Assembly (NCBI GenBank): GCA_021203705.1
Contig: JAJQAR010000240.1
Coordinates: forward strand, 1 to 10,306
Direction of reading: 5' to 3'
DNA length: 10,306 bases
DNA from: Prevotella sp.
GTDB taxonomy: Bacteria > Bacteroidota > Bacteroidia > Bacteroidales > Bacteroidaceae
In this document: piece by piece, positions 1-7,354 of the stretch
Numbering within the stretch: the stretch's first letter is position 1
How the letters are laid out: each line of letters begins with the position of its first letter
Made by a program: the position numbers and the translations under genes
Notes under the pieces: generated by a model
What the model was told of the DNA's origin: nothing
The model's input: only the letters and a program-made list of their open reading frames with translations
Database searches by the model: none

Positions 1-93
1 ATTTAATAATAGGCAATTATTGTCTAAATGTAGTGCAATACTTGATAAACACAGAGAGACAACGTAATAATAACATAAGAAAATACAAATTGC
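1..93. other. Upstream leader, no gene seen
   Basis: AT-rich stretch before the first gene. It opens with three consecutive in-frame stop codons (TAA, TAA, TAG at 4-12), which would end any frame-1 gene arriving from the left, but no upstream product can be identified. The last 30 bases before the ATG at 94 are A-rich without a Shine-Dalgarno motif, as usual in Bacteroidota. A possible but poor promoter (TTG at 20-22, TACTTG at 39-44) deviates from the Bacteroidota TTTG / TAnnTTTG pattern in both sequence and spacing, so I do not call it. Confidence 0.5.
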
Positions 94-579
94 ATGAAGC
101 AACTATTATTGGCAATCCTGATGATAATAGGATTCACCACAACGGTGAAAGCCCAGTTGCCTTCCGTAACCTTAAAGGACATTAACGGCAAGGCAGTGAG
201 AACCGACACCCTATCGAATGGCGGCAAGCCATTCATAATAGACTTTTTTGCTACATGGTGCAAGCCATGTAACAGGGAGTTGAGTGCTATCAACGAGGTT
301 TATGAGGACTGGCAGGAGGAGACGGGCGTGAAGGTCATCGCCGTTTCAATTGACCAGGCACAGAATATAAATAAGGTGAAGCCCCTTGTTGACAATCACG
401 ACTGGCCATACGAGGTGTTGCTTGACCCGAACAGCGACTTCAAGCGTGCGCTTGGAATACAGATGATACCATATACCCTGATTGTTGACGGAAAGGGAAA
501 CATCGTGTACAAGCACAACGGCTATACTGAAGGCGCGGAACAGGAACTGATTGAGAAGGTGAGGGAACTTGTAGATTAA
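94..579 (+). CDS. TlpA/ResA-like periplasmic thiol-disulfide oxidoreductase
   Basis: A 161-residue exported thioredoxin-fold protein. Residues 1-20 form a signal peptide (K3, hydrophobic core, cleavage after VKA before Q21), so it should act in the periplasm. The redox site is WCKPC (C56 and C59) in an FFATWCKPC context typical of the TlpA/ResA/AhpC-TSA group. The family cis-proline is P126 in MIPYTLIVD, followed by the DGKGNIV turn. The size fits a single-domain member with no N-terminal DUF4369-type extension. Family members reduce or exchange disulfides in exported proteins, for example in cytochrome c maturation, but no cytochrome gene is nearby. Here it leads an operon with an outer-membrane barrel and two Omp28/CxxC proteins, so local envelope proteins are plausible partners (inference). 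The start at 94 is preferred because it precedes a complete signal peptide. Confidence 0.9.
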   Translation: MKQLLLAILMIIGFTTTVKAQLPSVTLKDINGKAVRTDTLSNGGKPFIIDFFATWCKPCNRELSAINEVYEDWQEETGVKVIAVSIDQAQNINKVKPLVDNHDWPYEVLLDPNSDFKRALGIQMIPYTLIVDGKGNIVYKHNGYTEGAEQELIEKVRELVD

Positions 580-631
580 GTATTCTGCACATTCGTCATT
601 CAGTATAATCACCTATAGAAACAAAATATCG

Positions 632-2284
632 ATGAACAAGATAAGTAAGTTATTCTGTCTTACATTGTCAGTAGCAATGGCAATCCCTTGTGTCGCACAG
701 GAGAGAAACGGCAACAAGTTGACCGTGAGCGGGAGTGTCATGAGCGACATTCTGATACCGCAGAATGACTCGAAGATAGGAACAGAAGAGACCAATGATT
801 GGGCATTGACCAATACTTACGCAGATGTCAACGTGATGAACGATTGGTTGGAGGCAGGTGCGCGCTTTGAGTTTACCAAGCATCCATTACCAGGTTTTGA
901 GACAGATAAAGGTTTCAAGGGTTGGGGCGTACCATATATATATGTAAAAGGTAAATACAAGTGGGCGGAGCTGACGGTAGGCAATTTCTACGATCAGTTT
1001 GGTTCAGGCTTTATCTTCCGCACATACGAGGAGCGCAGTCTTGGTATTGACAACTCATTACTTGGCGGGCGTTTAGTATTGAAACCAGTCAAGGGAGTAA
1101 CTTTTAAAGCCCTGTCAGGAAAACAGAGGAAATATTGGTCGCACAATGACAGTTGGGTGTCAGGCGCAGACTTAGAGCTTGGATTGGACCAGTGGTTCAA
1201 GGCGATGTCAGACCACAACACCTATCTCACACTTGGAGCATCGTGGGTGAACAAGCACGAGAAGGAAGAGGATATTATGACCGATGCCACCCACAAGCTC
1301 AACTTGCCGGAAAATACTAATGCCTTTGACGTGAGGGCAAATTTGCAGAAGGGCAATTTCGGACTGTTGGCAGAATATGCGTGGAAGACACAAGATCCAT
1401 CATTTGATAACGGTTATATCTATCGTCAGGGCAAGGTAGCCATGCTGTCGGCATCGTGGTCAAAGAGTGGTATGAGCGTACTCCTTCAGGCGAAGCGTTC
1501 CGACAATATGTCGTTCCGCAGCCGCCGTTCCATGACCGGCACCTCATCGTTCATCAACCACCTGCCGGCGTTCACAATGGAACAGACGTACACGCTTGCA
1601 GCCTTATATCCATATGCCACACATCCGGACGGAGAGTGGGCATATCAGGCAGAGTTAGGATATAAGTTCAAGAGGCATACATTCCTTGGTGGAAAGTACG
1701 GAACAGATATTAAGATAAATTTCTCACACGTTCATGCCATTGACCGCCATGAGCATGAGGATAACGGCATGGGATCAGATGGTTACGGGTCGGCATTCTG
1801 GAAATGGGGCGATGGTACATATTATCAGGACTTGAACGTGCAGCTTGAGAAGAAGTTCACAAAGTCATTCAAGTTGAATCTCATGTATATGAACCAGTTC
1901 TACAACAAGACTATTGTTGAGGGACATGGCGGAATGATACATTCAGACATATTCATTGCAGAGGGCAAGTACCAGTTCAACAAGAAGTTCACGTTGCGTG
2001 GAGAGTTGCAGTATCTTACTACTGCCGAGGATGAGGGCGACTGGCTGTTCGCTTTGCTTGAGTTGTCAATGCTGCCCCACTGGATGTTCACAGTATCCGA
2101 TGAGTACAACTGTGGAGAGACGAATATCCACTATTATCAGGGCTACGTTACATTCAATATCAAATCCCACCGCATACAGCTTGGCTACGGACGAACCCGT
2201 GCCGGTTACAACTGTTCTGGAGGAGTATGCCGCTACGTTCCTGCGAGCAAGGGCGTAACATTGTCGTACAACTATAATTTCTAA
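632..2284 (+). CDS. Outer-membrane beta-barrel protein, probable DUF6029 family
   Basis: A 550-residue protein with a signal peptide (residues 1-22, cleavage near CVA/Q23) and no cytoplasmic-type domain. The body alternates polar and hydrophobic residues with many aromatic strand ends, and it terminates in YNYNF, the C-terminal Phe expected of a Bam-assembled barrel. Residues around 110-160 contain the stretch FYDQFGSGFIFRTYEER followed by GIDNSLLGGR, which I recognise from Bacteroidota DUF6029 proteins; this assignment is from memory. Mature-chain cysteines are confined to the last strands: C494, C528 and C533, the latter two in CSGGVC. The gene follows the thioredoxin by 52 bases and precedes the Omp28 lipoprotein by only 6, which suggests tight co-expression and perhaps a barrel-lipoprotein complex (inference). 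Function unknown; a transport or export pore is one possibility. Confidence is high for the barrel and moderate for the family. Confidence 0.75.
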   Translation: MNKISKLFCLTLSVAMAIPCVAQERNGNKLTVSGSVMSDILIPQNDSKIGTEETNDWALTNTYADVNVMNDWLEAGARFEFTKHPLPGFETDKGFKGWGVPYIYVKGKYKWAELTVGNFYDQFGSGFIFRTYEERSLGIDNSLLGGRLVLKPVKGVTFKALSGKQRKYWSHNDSWVSGADLELGLDQWFKAMSDHNTYLTLGASWVNKHEKEEDIMTDATHKLNLPENTNAFDVRANLQKGNFGLLAEYAWKTQDPSFDNGYIYRQGKVAMLSASWSKSGMSVLLQAKRSDNMSFRSRRSMTGTSSFINHLPAFTMEQTYTLAALYPYATHPDGEWAYQAELGYKFKRHTFLGGKYGTDIKINFSHVHAIDRHEHEDNGMGSDGYGSAFWKWGDGTYYQDLNVQLEKKFTKSFKLNLMYMNQFYNKTIVEGHGGMIHSDIFIAEGKYQFNKKFTLRGELQYLTTAEDEGDWLFALLELSMLPHWMFTVSDEYNCGETNIHYYQGYVTFNIKSHRIQLGYGRTRAGYNCSGGVCRYVPASKGVTLSYNYNF

Positions 2285-2290
2285 AAAGAG

Positions 2291-3124
2291 ATGAAACTGA
2301 AGAATATTATATATTGTCTTACACTCTGTACCGCAACACTGATTGCCGTTTCGTGCAGCAATATCGATGAGGATGAGAGGGAGATATACGTCAAGCCGGC
2401 AGAGGTTGCGAAACATGTGCTGATAGAGGACTTTACGGGTCAGGCATGTGTCAACTGTCCAGCGGCAACAGCCATTATAGAGCAGTTGCAGGAGCAATAT
2501 GGAGCAGCCAATGTGATTGCCGTCGGCATTTACAGTGGTCCTTTTGGTGCTACGGCAAGTGGCAGACTTTATCCGCTTACCACAGAGACCGGTAATTACT
2601 ATTATAATACATTCGGAGTAAGTGAGCAGCCGAGTGCATTGATAGACAGACATTCCGTAAACAGCAATACGGCTACTTGGGCAGCAGATGTATATAATTA
2701 TATCCAGGAGACATCACCGCTAATTCTCAACGTAACAAACACCTACGAAGAGGCTACACGAACTGTTATCATTACAGTTGACGGCACAGGAATAGAGAGC
2801 GTTAACGGGAAACTGCAGGTGTGGCTTATTGAGGACAATATCGTCAGTCCGCAGTATCTAAGCGATGGCTCATTAGACAACAACTATGTGCATAACCACG
2901 TGTTCCGTACCACTGTTAACGACAAAGACGGAGAGAGTTTTGTTGTAGCAGAGGGAGGCAGTGCAACCTATACATACACCGCAACATTGGACACAGACTG
3001 GAAGGCTGAGGATATGTCTGTTGTGGCATTTGTGTTTGATGGCACGGGCGTGTTGCAGACAGTAAAGGCAGCCGTTATTGACAATCAAGAATATGTTGGT
3101 GATGGAGAGATAGAGGAAGAATGA
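2291..3124 (+). CDS. Omp28-related lipoprotein with thioredoxin-like CxxC
   Basis: A 277-residue predicted lipoprotein. Residues 1-21 form a type II signal with a lipobox-like AVS-C22. C22 is followed by SNIDEDERE, an acidic run like the lipoprotein export signals that send Bacteroidota lipoproteins to the cell surface. The Omp28-type domain starts near residue 42: VLIEDFTGQ precedes CVNCP (C53, C56), followed by a helix and a VIAVGIYSG strand. A likely cis-proline is P114 in EQPSALIDR. Together these give a thioredoxin-like layout. The second half (about 165-265) is beta-rich, with YVHNHVFR and a TLDTDWKAEDMSVVAFV segment that recur in the large protein downstream. Family members were first described as outer-membrane antigens and adhesins of Porphyromonas; a redox function is inferred from CxxC. 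The C-terminus ends in an acidic EIEEE and carries no secretion tail. The start at 2291 lies 6 bases after the barrel stop. Confidence 0.85.
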   Translation: MKLKNIIYCLTLCTATLIAVSCSNIDEDEREIYVKPAEVAKHVLIEDFTGQACVNCPAATAIIEQLQEQYGAANVIAVGIYSGPFGATASGRLYPLTTETGNYYYNTFGVSEQPSALIDRHSVNSNTATWAADVYNYIQETSPLILNVTNTYEEATRTVIITVDGTGIESVNGKLQVWLIEDNIVSPQYLSDGSLDNNYVHNHVFRTTVNDKDGESFVVAEGGSATYTYTATLDTDWKAEDMSVVAFVFDGTGVLQTVKAAVIDNQEYVGDGEIEEE

Positions 3125-3173
3125 GACAGAAAAGTTTCAGTTCATAAAAATAGAAATTTAAAACAATAAGATA

Positions 3174-3842
3174 ATGAAAAGACAAATTAGGTTTTTAATG
3201 GTTGTTGCCGCATCAGTATTCACATTGACGGCAATGGCAGAAGATGAAATTGACAGCTCATTTCAGTTTGTCGATGAGGAAGGTAATGTAATTGATAACG
3301 GAAGTACGATAACCCGTACGGAAATCACCGATGACGGTTTTCAAGATCCATTTATCAGTTCCGGTCTGTACGTGAAAAATACGACAGATGCCAATGTCGG
3401 AGTGGCAATGGATGTAACAATTTCAAAAATGGATAATGGCCAGATGAATTTTTGTTTCCCTATGAGCTGTACATATCATTATTCTGCGGAGACCTTCAGT
3501 AGTGATGGCTACTTTTTGGAAGCAAGTGAGTTGAAGGACATGATGACAGAGTGGTTTCCTTTGGCATACGGAGAATGTATTGCGACATTCAAGTTGAAAG
3601 TGATGGATTATACAGAAGGCAGGTTTGGTCCTACCGATTTTGTTTTCAAGGCATACGGTCCGGAGGTTACTGTGAACTTCTCATATCCAGACCCGGCAGG
3701 GATTAATGGAGTAAAGGTTTCCGATTCAAGTGGGATAGTAGCCCGTTACACCTTGCAGGGACAGAGAATATCCACACCGCAGAGAGGCGTAAATATCGTT
3801 AAGTATGCAGATGGCAGAACCGTAAAGACATTGATAAAATAA
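3174..3842 (+). CDS. Small secreted beta-rich protein with C-terminal tail, function unknown
   Basis: A 222-residue exported protein with a signal peptide of about 22 residues (cleavage after AMA before E23). The body (about 28-173) looks like a single beta-sandwich: FQFVDEEGNVI, a SSGLYVKNTT strand, and alternating hydrophobic strands up to VTVNFSYPDP. It contains three cysteines: C94 and C99 in CFPMSC, and C135 in YGECIATF. From residue 176 it carries the shared tail (YTLQGQRIS at 192-200, then GVNIVK and a C-terminal TLIK), very similar to that of the next gene. I do not recognise a named family; my impression is that similar proteins accompany Omp28-type genes in Prevotella, which I cannot confirm here. 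The gap is 49 bases from the lipoprotein and 22 to the next gene, consistent with one transcript. It may be a secreted partner or substrate of the CxxC proteins (inference). Confidence 0.8.
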   Translation: MKRQIRFLMVVAASVFTLTAMAEDEIDSSFQFVDEEGNVIDNGSTITRTEITDDGFQDPFISSGLYVKNTTDANVGVAMDVTISKMDNGQMNFCFPMSCTYHYSAETFSSDGYFLEASELKDMMTEWFPLAYGECIATFKLKVMDYTEGRFGPTDFVFKAYGPEVTVNFSYPDPAGINGVKVSDSSGIVARYTLQGQRISTPQRGVNIVKYADGRTVKTLIK

Positions 3843-3864
3843 TAGTAATAAAGAAGAATATATC

Positions 3865-5940
3865 ATGAAGAAGATTTTTACCTTATTGGCGGCATTAGTG
3901 CTGTCGTTGACGATTGCCAACGCCCAGATTATCGGGAAAGATGCGATCAAGAAGTCAACAGTAAAGTTGCAGAAATATCCAAGGACGGGACTTGCGTCAT
4001 CCCCAAGGCACAGCAAGGCACAGTCAGCGCCTCAGAGGATAGCGTTGGACAGTGATGAGCATATCATCGGATTCTATACGACCGATGACCTACCGGATTT
4101 GACATACGCAGGTTATGGCGTAACATGGAATCCCGGTCAGTTGAAAGCCGGTGTTATATTTGAGGATGACGTGCTTCAGAAATATTATGGCGGTCAGATG
4201 ACGAAAGTGCGTTTTGCAATTGGCGCAGAAGGAGTAGAAGTAGCTGGTGTTGATATATATGAGTTTGATGCGATTACCTACGATACAGAGAATGCTACTT
4301 TAGTTTCTCACACCGATTTTACGGGAACTGCCGCTGTTGGTTGGAATGATGTTACCCTTACCACCCCGGTTACGATTAAAAAAGGTATGTATTATATCGT
4401 ATCATACGAATACACACAGTTGGAAGATGAAGAGTTAGCAGCATCTTTTCCATTGGTAACAGACCTTGAGCTTCCTGAGGGTATTGTGGATATCATACCT
4501 ACCTACGGTTTCGTAGTCTATGGTTACTGGTCAGATTACAATGTCTGGGATTGGTACACTTTCAATGATCTTTCTTATGGTATTTATTATGGAAATCTCT
4601 GCATTCAGGCCGTTGTAAAGGGAGGCGGTAATGTAGCGGATGACATAGCCCTTAAGAACTTTGTAGCAGATAAGTATGGCAAAGCAGGGGAGGAATATGA
4701 ATATAGTTTCAATATCAGGAGTGATGGCAATACGCTACCAAGTACTTACGAGATCAGCATTTCCATTGATGGGGCTGTGACAGAGACATTGAGCACACCA
4801 ATCACTCTGACCACAAGCTATCAGACATACAGTGGGAAGATAACATTGCCCGCCGGTATGTCAACAGGCGATCACAGCATTGCAGTTCATGTGGAAACCA
4901 TTAACGGCAATGTGCCCACACAAAACACTGAGGATGATACCCTTGAGGCAACTTTCAATGTATATGAAGGCAGTGTAAGCCGCCAGATGCACCTTATCGA
5001 GGAATATACCTCCACACTATGTACGTGGTGTCCTCTTGGGCATGCTCTTCTTGAAAAATTGCAGGAAAATAACCCAAACTACGCTTTGGTAGCAATCCAT
5101 AGTGAAGGCATGGGCGATGACCCTATGTTCATATCAGATGGCAGAACTGAATATATGGAGTATTATGCAGATTATTATGGATCATTACCAGCAGCTTCAT
5201 TCAACCGTTATCTATATAATGATGCAGATCTTAATGCAGATGGAATAGTATCTATTCCAATAGCTTATACTTCTTATTATACGGAAGAAGTGGCTAATGA
5301 AATAGCCAGCCTTGTAAACTCGACATACGCAAAGATACCAGCTTTTGCGGAAGTAAACATAGATTACACCTATAATCCTGACACACGTGCGTTGTCTATA
5401 AAGGTTTACGGAGACGGAGTAAGTAAAGCGAATGAATATCTTGCTGGCAACCGCCTTACAGTATATCTTACAGAGGATGGTTTGGTTTACACACAGTTGA
5501 ATCAGGGAACATACGTTTATGATTATGTGCATAACAATGTGCTGCGCCTTATTGTGAATGACAATGAATTTGGATTGGGCGATGAAATAGGTTGGACGAG
5601 TGACAGCAGTTACGAGAACAATTTCACTGTAACGCTTGACAGTTCGTGGAATGTAGATAATATGCACATAGTGGCGTTGATCAGTAAAGACCTTGCCCAT
5701 TGGGAGGATGACGATGAAGGAGGCGGATGGTATTATAATGATATGGATGAGATGTATGTGAACAACGCCAATATGATTAATATTAGCAGTGGTACAGGTA
5801 TCAAGAATGCAATCACTGACAGCAACGCTGTTGAGTCATCCCGCTATATCATTGATGGCCGTCAGATTTCGTCACCTGTCAAGGGATTGAACATCATAAA
5901 GATGTCGGATGGAACGGCACGTAAAGTAACTGTTAAATAA
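3865..5940 (+). CDS. Large secreted multidomain protein with Omp28-like CxxC domain and C-terminal tail
   Basis: A 691-residue exported protein. The signal peptide is residues 1-20 (ANA/Q21), followed by a K/R/S-rich linker (about 29-58). Residues about 66-252 form a beta-sandwich-like module (GGQMTKVRFAIG, then MYYIVSYEY). Residues about 258-368 look like an Ig/CARDB-type module (EYSFNIRSDGN, GKITLPAGMSTGDHSIAVHV). From about 374 there is an Omp28-type domain: LIEEYTSTL, then CTWCP (C386, C389), and the cis-proline candidate P442 in LPAASFNR. YVHNNVLR and TLDSSWNVDNMHIVAL match the corresponding parts of the lipoprotein at 2291-3124. The shared tail begins near residue 645 (YIIDGRQIS, GLNIIK, C-terminal VTVK). 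This is thus a second copy of the Omp28 fold, delivered by a secretion tail rather than a lipid anchor. Substrate and function are unknown. Confidence 0.85.
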   Translation: MKKIFTLLAALVLSLTIANAQIIGKDAIKKSTVKLQKYPRTGLASSPRHSKAQSAPQRIALDSDEHIIGFYTTDDLPDLTYAGYGVTWNPGQLKAGVIFEDDVLQKYYGGQMTKVRFAIGAEGVEVAGVDIYEFDAITYDTENATLVSHTDFTGTAAVGWNDVTLTTPVTIKKGMYYIVSYEYTQLEDEELAASFPLVTDLELPEGIVDIIPTYGFVVYGYWSDYNVWDWYTFNDLSYGIYYGNLCIQAVVKGGGNVADDIALKNFVADKYGKAGEEYEYSFNIRSDGNTLPSTYEISISIDGAVTETLSTPITLTTSYQTYSGKITLPAGMSTGDHSIAVHVETINGNVPTQNTEDDTLEATFNVYEGSVSRQMHLIEEYTSTLCTWCPLGHALLEKLQENNPNYALVAIHSEGMGDDPMFISDGRTEYMEYYADYYGSLPAASFNRYLYNDADLNADGIVSIPIAYTSYYTEEVANEIASLVNSTYAKIPAFAEVNIDYTYNPDTRALSIKVYGDGVSKANEYLAGNRLTVYLTEDGLVYTQLNQGTYVYDYVHNNVLRLIVNDNEFGLGDEIGWTSDSSYENNFTVTLDSSWNVDNMHIVALISKDLAHWEDDDEGGGWYYNDMDEMYVNNANMINISSGTGIKNAITDSNAVESSRYIIDGRQISSPVKGLNIIKMSDGTARKVTVK

Positions 5941-5970
5941 AAACAAGAAAAAACTCACCCTGATACAAGA

Positions 5971-7296
5971 ATGATGAAGAAACTTTTTATGACAGTGATT
6001 ATCGCTGCTACAAGTTCCTTTTGTATTGCGCAAGATTACGGCTTGAAGGTATTCGCCTTTGATGACTATCCCTATATAACAGCGCAGGCAATGTCCACGG
6101 ATAGTAAATATGTTACAGGCTCAATAGGATTTGCGAGTGATGGCACATTTGTCTTCGACACTGAAACCAACGATATGAATTTTCATTATTCGGAGAGTTT
6201 ATATGGATCAGAGGGTCGAGGAGTATCAGACAATGGTGTAGCTGCTTGCTATGATGATGGTCCAATGACATTCAGCATTAGTGGCGAGGAAATCAGACTT
6301 GATGGAGACACTGAGGATGGGAACATAGCCGAAGACATTACCCCAGATGGAACGATAGTGGTAGGAGCCGTTACTAAGACGGAAGCCCATCCGGAAGGGT
6401 TTGGAGGCATCGACGGTCATGCATGCTATTGGAAGGAAGGGAAGGCAGAGATGTTGGAGGAGCCTTCAGGAGATGTATTAGGGTTAAAGACACTTTTCGA
6501 TGAGACAGAGACGTCATTCGATGGCAGTCGTGCCACGAAAATCAGTGCTGATGGCAGTGTGATAGTAGGTTATTTCATTGATAGGTGGAGCAGTAGGCCA
6601 TGTATAGCATGGATATTGAACAATGATGGCACATATACATGCGACCCGATATGCAAGGGCAATTGGGAGGAGGACAGGTATTGGGATGATGATACGTCAA
6701 AGACAGAAGCCGATTCCCCCTATTTCCAGTTCTATGCAACCGGTCTAAGCAGAAACGGGAAGTACATATCCTTGGACTTGTCGCCAAGTACCTTTGACGA
6801 TGACCCGACGCAAATCGGACGATATGATATGGAAACAAGAGAGCTTGAAGTTACGAAAGGCGATACCGCTTTCACGTGTAAAGGAGTGGCAGATGATGGT
6901 ACGGTAATAGCGAAGTCAGGCGGAGGAAAAGCCTATATATGGAAAGCGGGAGCCGTTGCGCCGGTAAGTTTTCAAGAGGCATATCCAATGGTGGAGGAGT
7001 TTGCCACCTTCGATTCATACGGCTGGCACACTCCGATGGCGATATCCCCTGACGGGAGGTACATCTTAGGCTTTGTAACTATAGCCGACTATTCGTTAGA
7101 ATCCGATTATTATGAGTTTTATGTTTTCGACACGGTGGAGTATGCCAATGCCGCAGGTATTGTGTCAGTAACCAATGATGCTGTTGGCGCAGTGCCTGAA
7201 TATTACAGTATGGATGGCAGGCGTCTCAACAGTCCACAGAAGGGAGTTACCATTGTGAAGAAAGCAGGAAAGACATCAAAATATTTGGTAAGATAG
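5971..7296 (+). CDS. Secreted HAF-like repeat protein (probable seven-bladed beta-propeller), copy 1
   Basis: A 441-residue exported protein with a signal peptide (residues 1-20, CIA/Q21). The start is MMKK, so translation could equally begin at 5974. Seven repeats of the pattern S-x-D-G-x-x-I-x-G followed by an aromatic strand end are visible near residues 40-63, 84-104, 122-154, 190-214, 258-285, 305-324 and 357-386; ISADGSVIVGYF is the clearest. Seven such units suggest a beta-propeller (inference). The pattern resembles extracellular HAF repeats. Between units 4 and 5 lies a W/D-rich insert with C211, C224 and C228 (CDPIC). The shared tail starts at about residue 396 (YYSMDGRRLN, GVTIVKK, C-terminal YLVR). 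The next gene is a close paralogue. No catalytic residues are evident; a binding or scaffold role is plausible, but the ligand is unknown. Confidence 0.8.
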   Translation: MMKKLFMTVIIAATSSFCIAQDYGLKVFAFDDYPYITAQAMSTDSKYVTGSIGFASDGTFVFDTETNDMNFHYSESLYGSEGRGVSDNGVAACYDDGPMTFSISGEEIRLDGDTEDGNIAEDITPDGTIVVGAVTKTEAHPEGFGGIDGHACYWKEGKAEMLEEPSGDVLGLKTLFDETETSFDGSRATKISADGSVIVGYFIDRWSSRPCIAWILNNDGTYTCDPICKGNWEEDRYWDDDTSKTEADSPYFQFYATGLSRNGKYISLDLSPSTFDDDPTQIGRYDMETRELEVTKGDTAFTCKGVADDGTVIAKSGGGKAYIWKAGAVAPVSFQEAYPMVEEFATFDSYGWHTPMAISPDGRYILGFVTIADYSLESDYYEFYVFDTVEYANAAGIVSVTNDAVGAVPEYYSMDGRRLNSPQKGVTIVKKAGKTSKYLVR

Positions 7297-7354
7297 CATA
7301 AATCATAACAGCTTAATTTATTAGAGAATACCAGAAAAATTAAAACGAAATAAC

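Noticed and set aside
20..44. Possible Bacteroidota promoter (TTG at 20-22, TACTTG at 39-44)
   Set aside because: Both elements miss the TTTG and TAnnTTTG consensus and the 16-base spacing is shorter than usual; similar matches arise by chance in AT-rich sequence.
20..62. Inverted repeat TTGTCT / AGACAA upstream of the first gene
   Set aside because: Only six base pairs around a 31-base loop, with no extension on either side; not a convincing operator or structured RNA.
2066..2653. 195-codon open frame on the minus strand across the barrel/lipoprotein junction
   Set aside because: It is antisense to two well-supported genes, lacks a recognisable domain, and its cysteine- and threonine-rich composition looks like a by-product of their codons.
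5212..5700. 162-codon open frame on the minus strand
   Set aside because: It lies entirely opposite the Omp28-type domain of the 691-residue protein, whose motifs clearly establish the + strand frame.
7297..7354. Possible terminator or promoter in the largest intergenic gap
   Set aside because: The 58 bases are A/T-rich with no hairpin, no T-run after a stem and no TAnnTTTG element.
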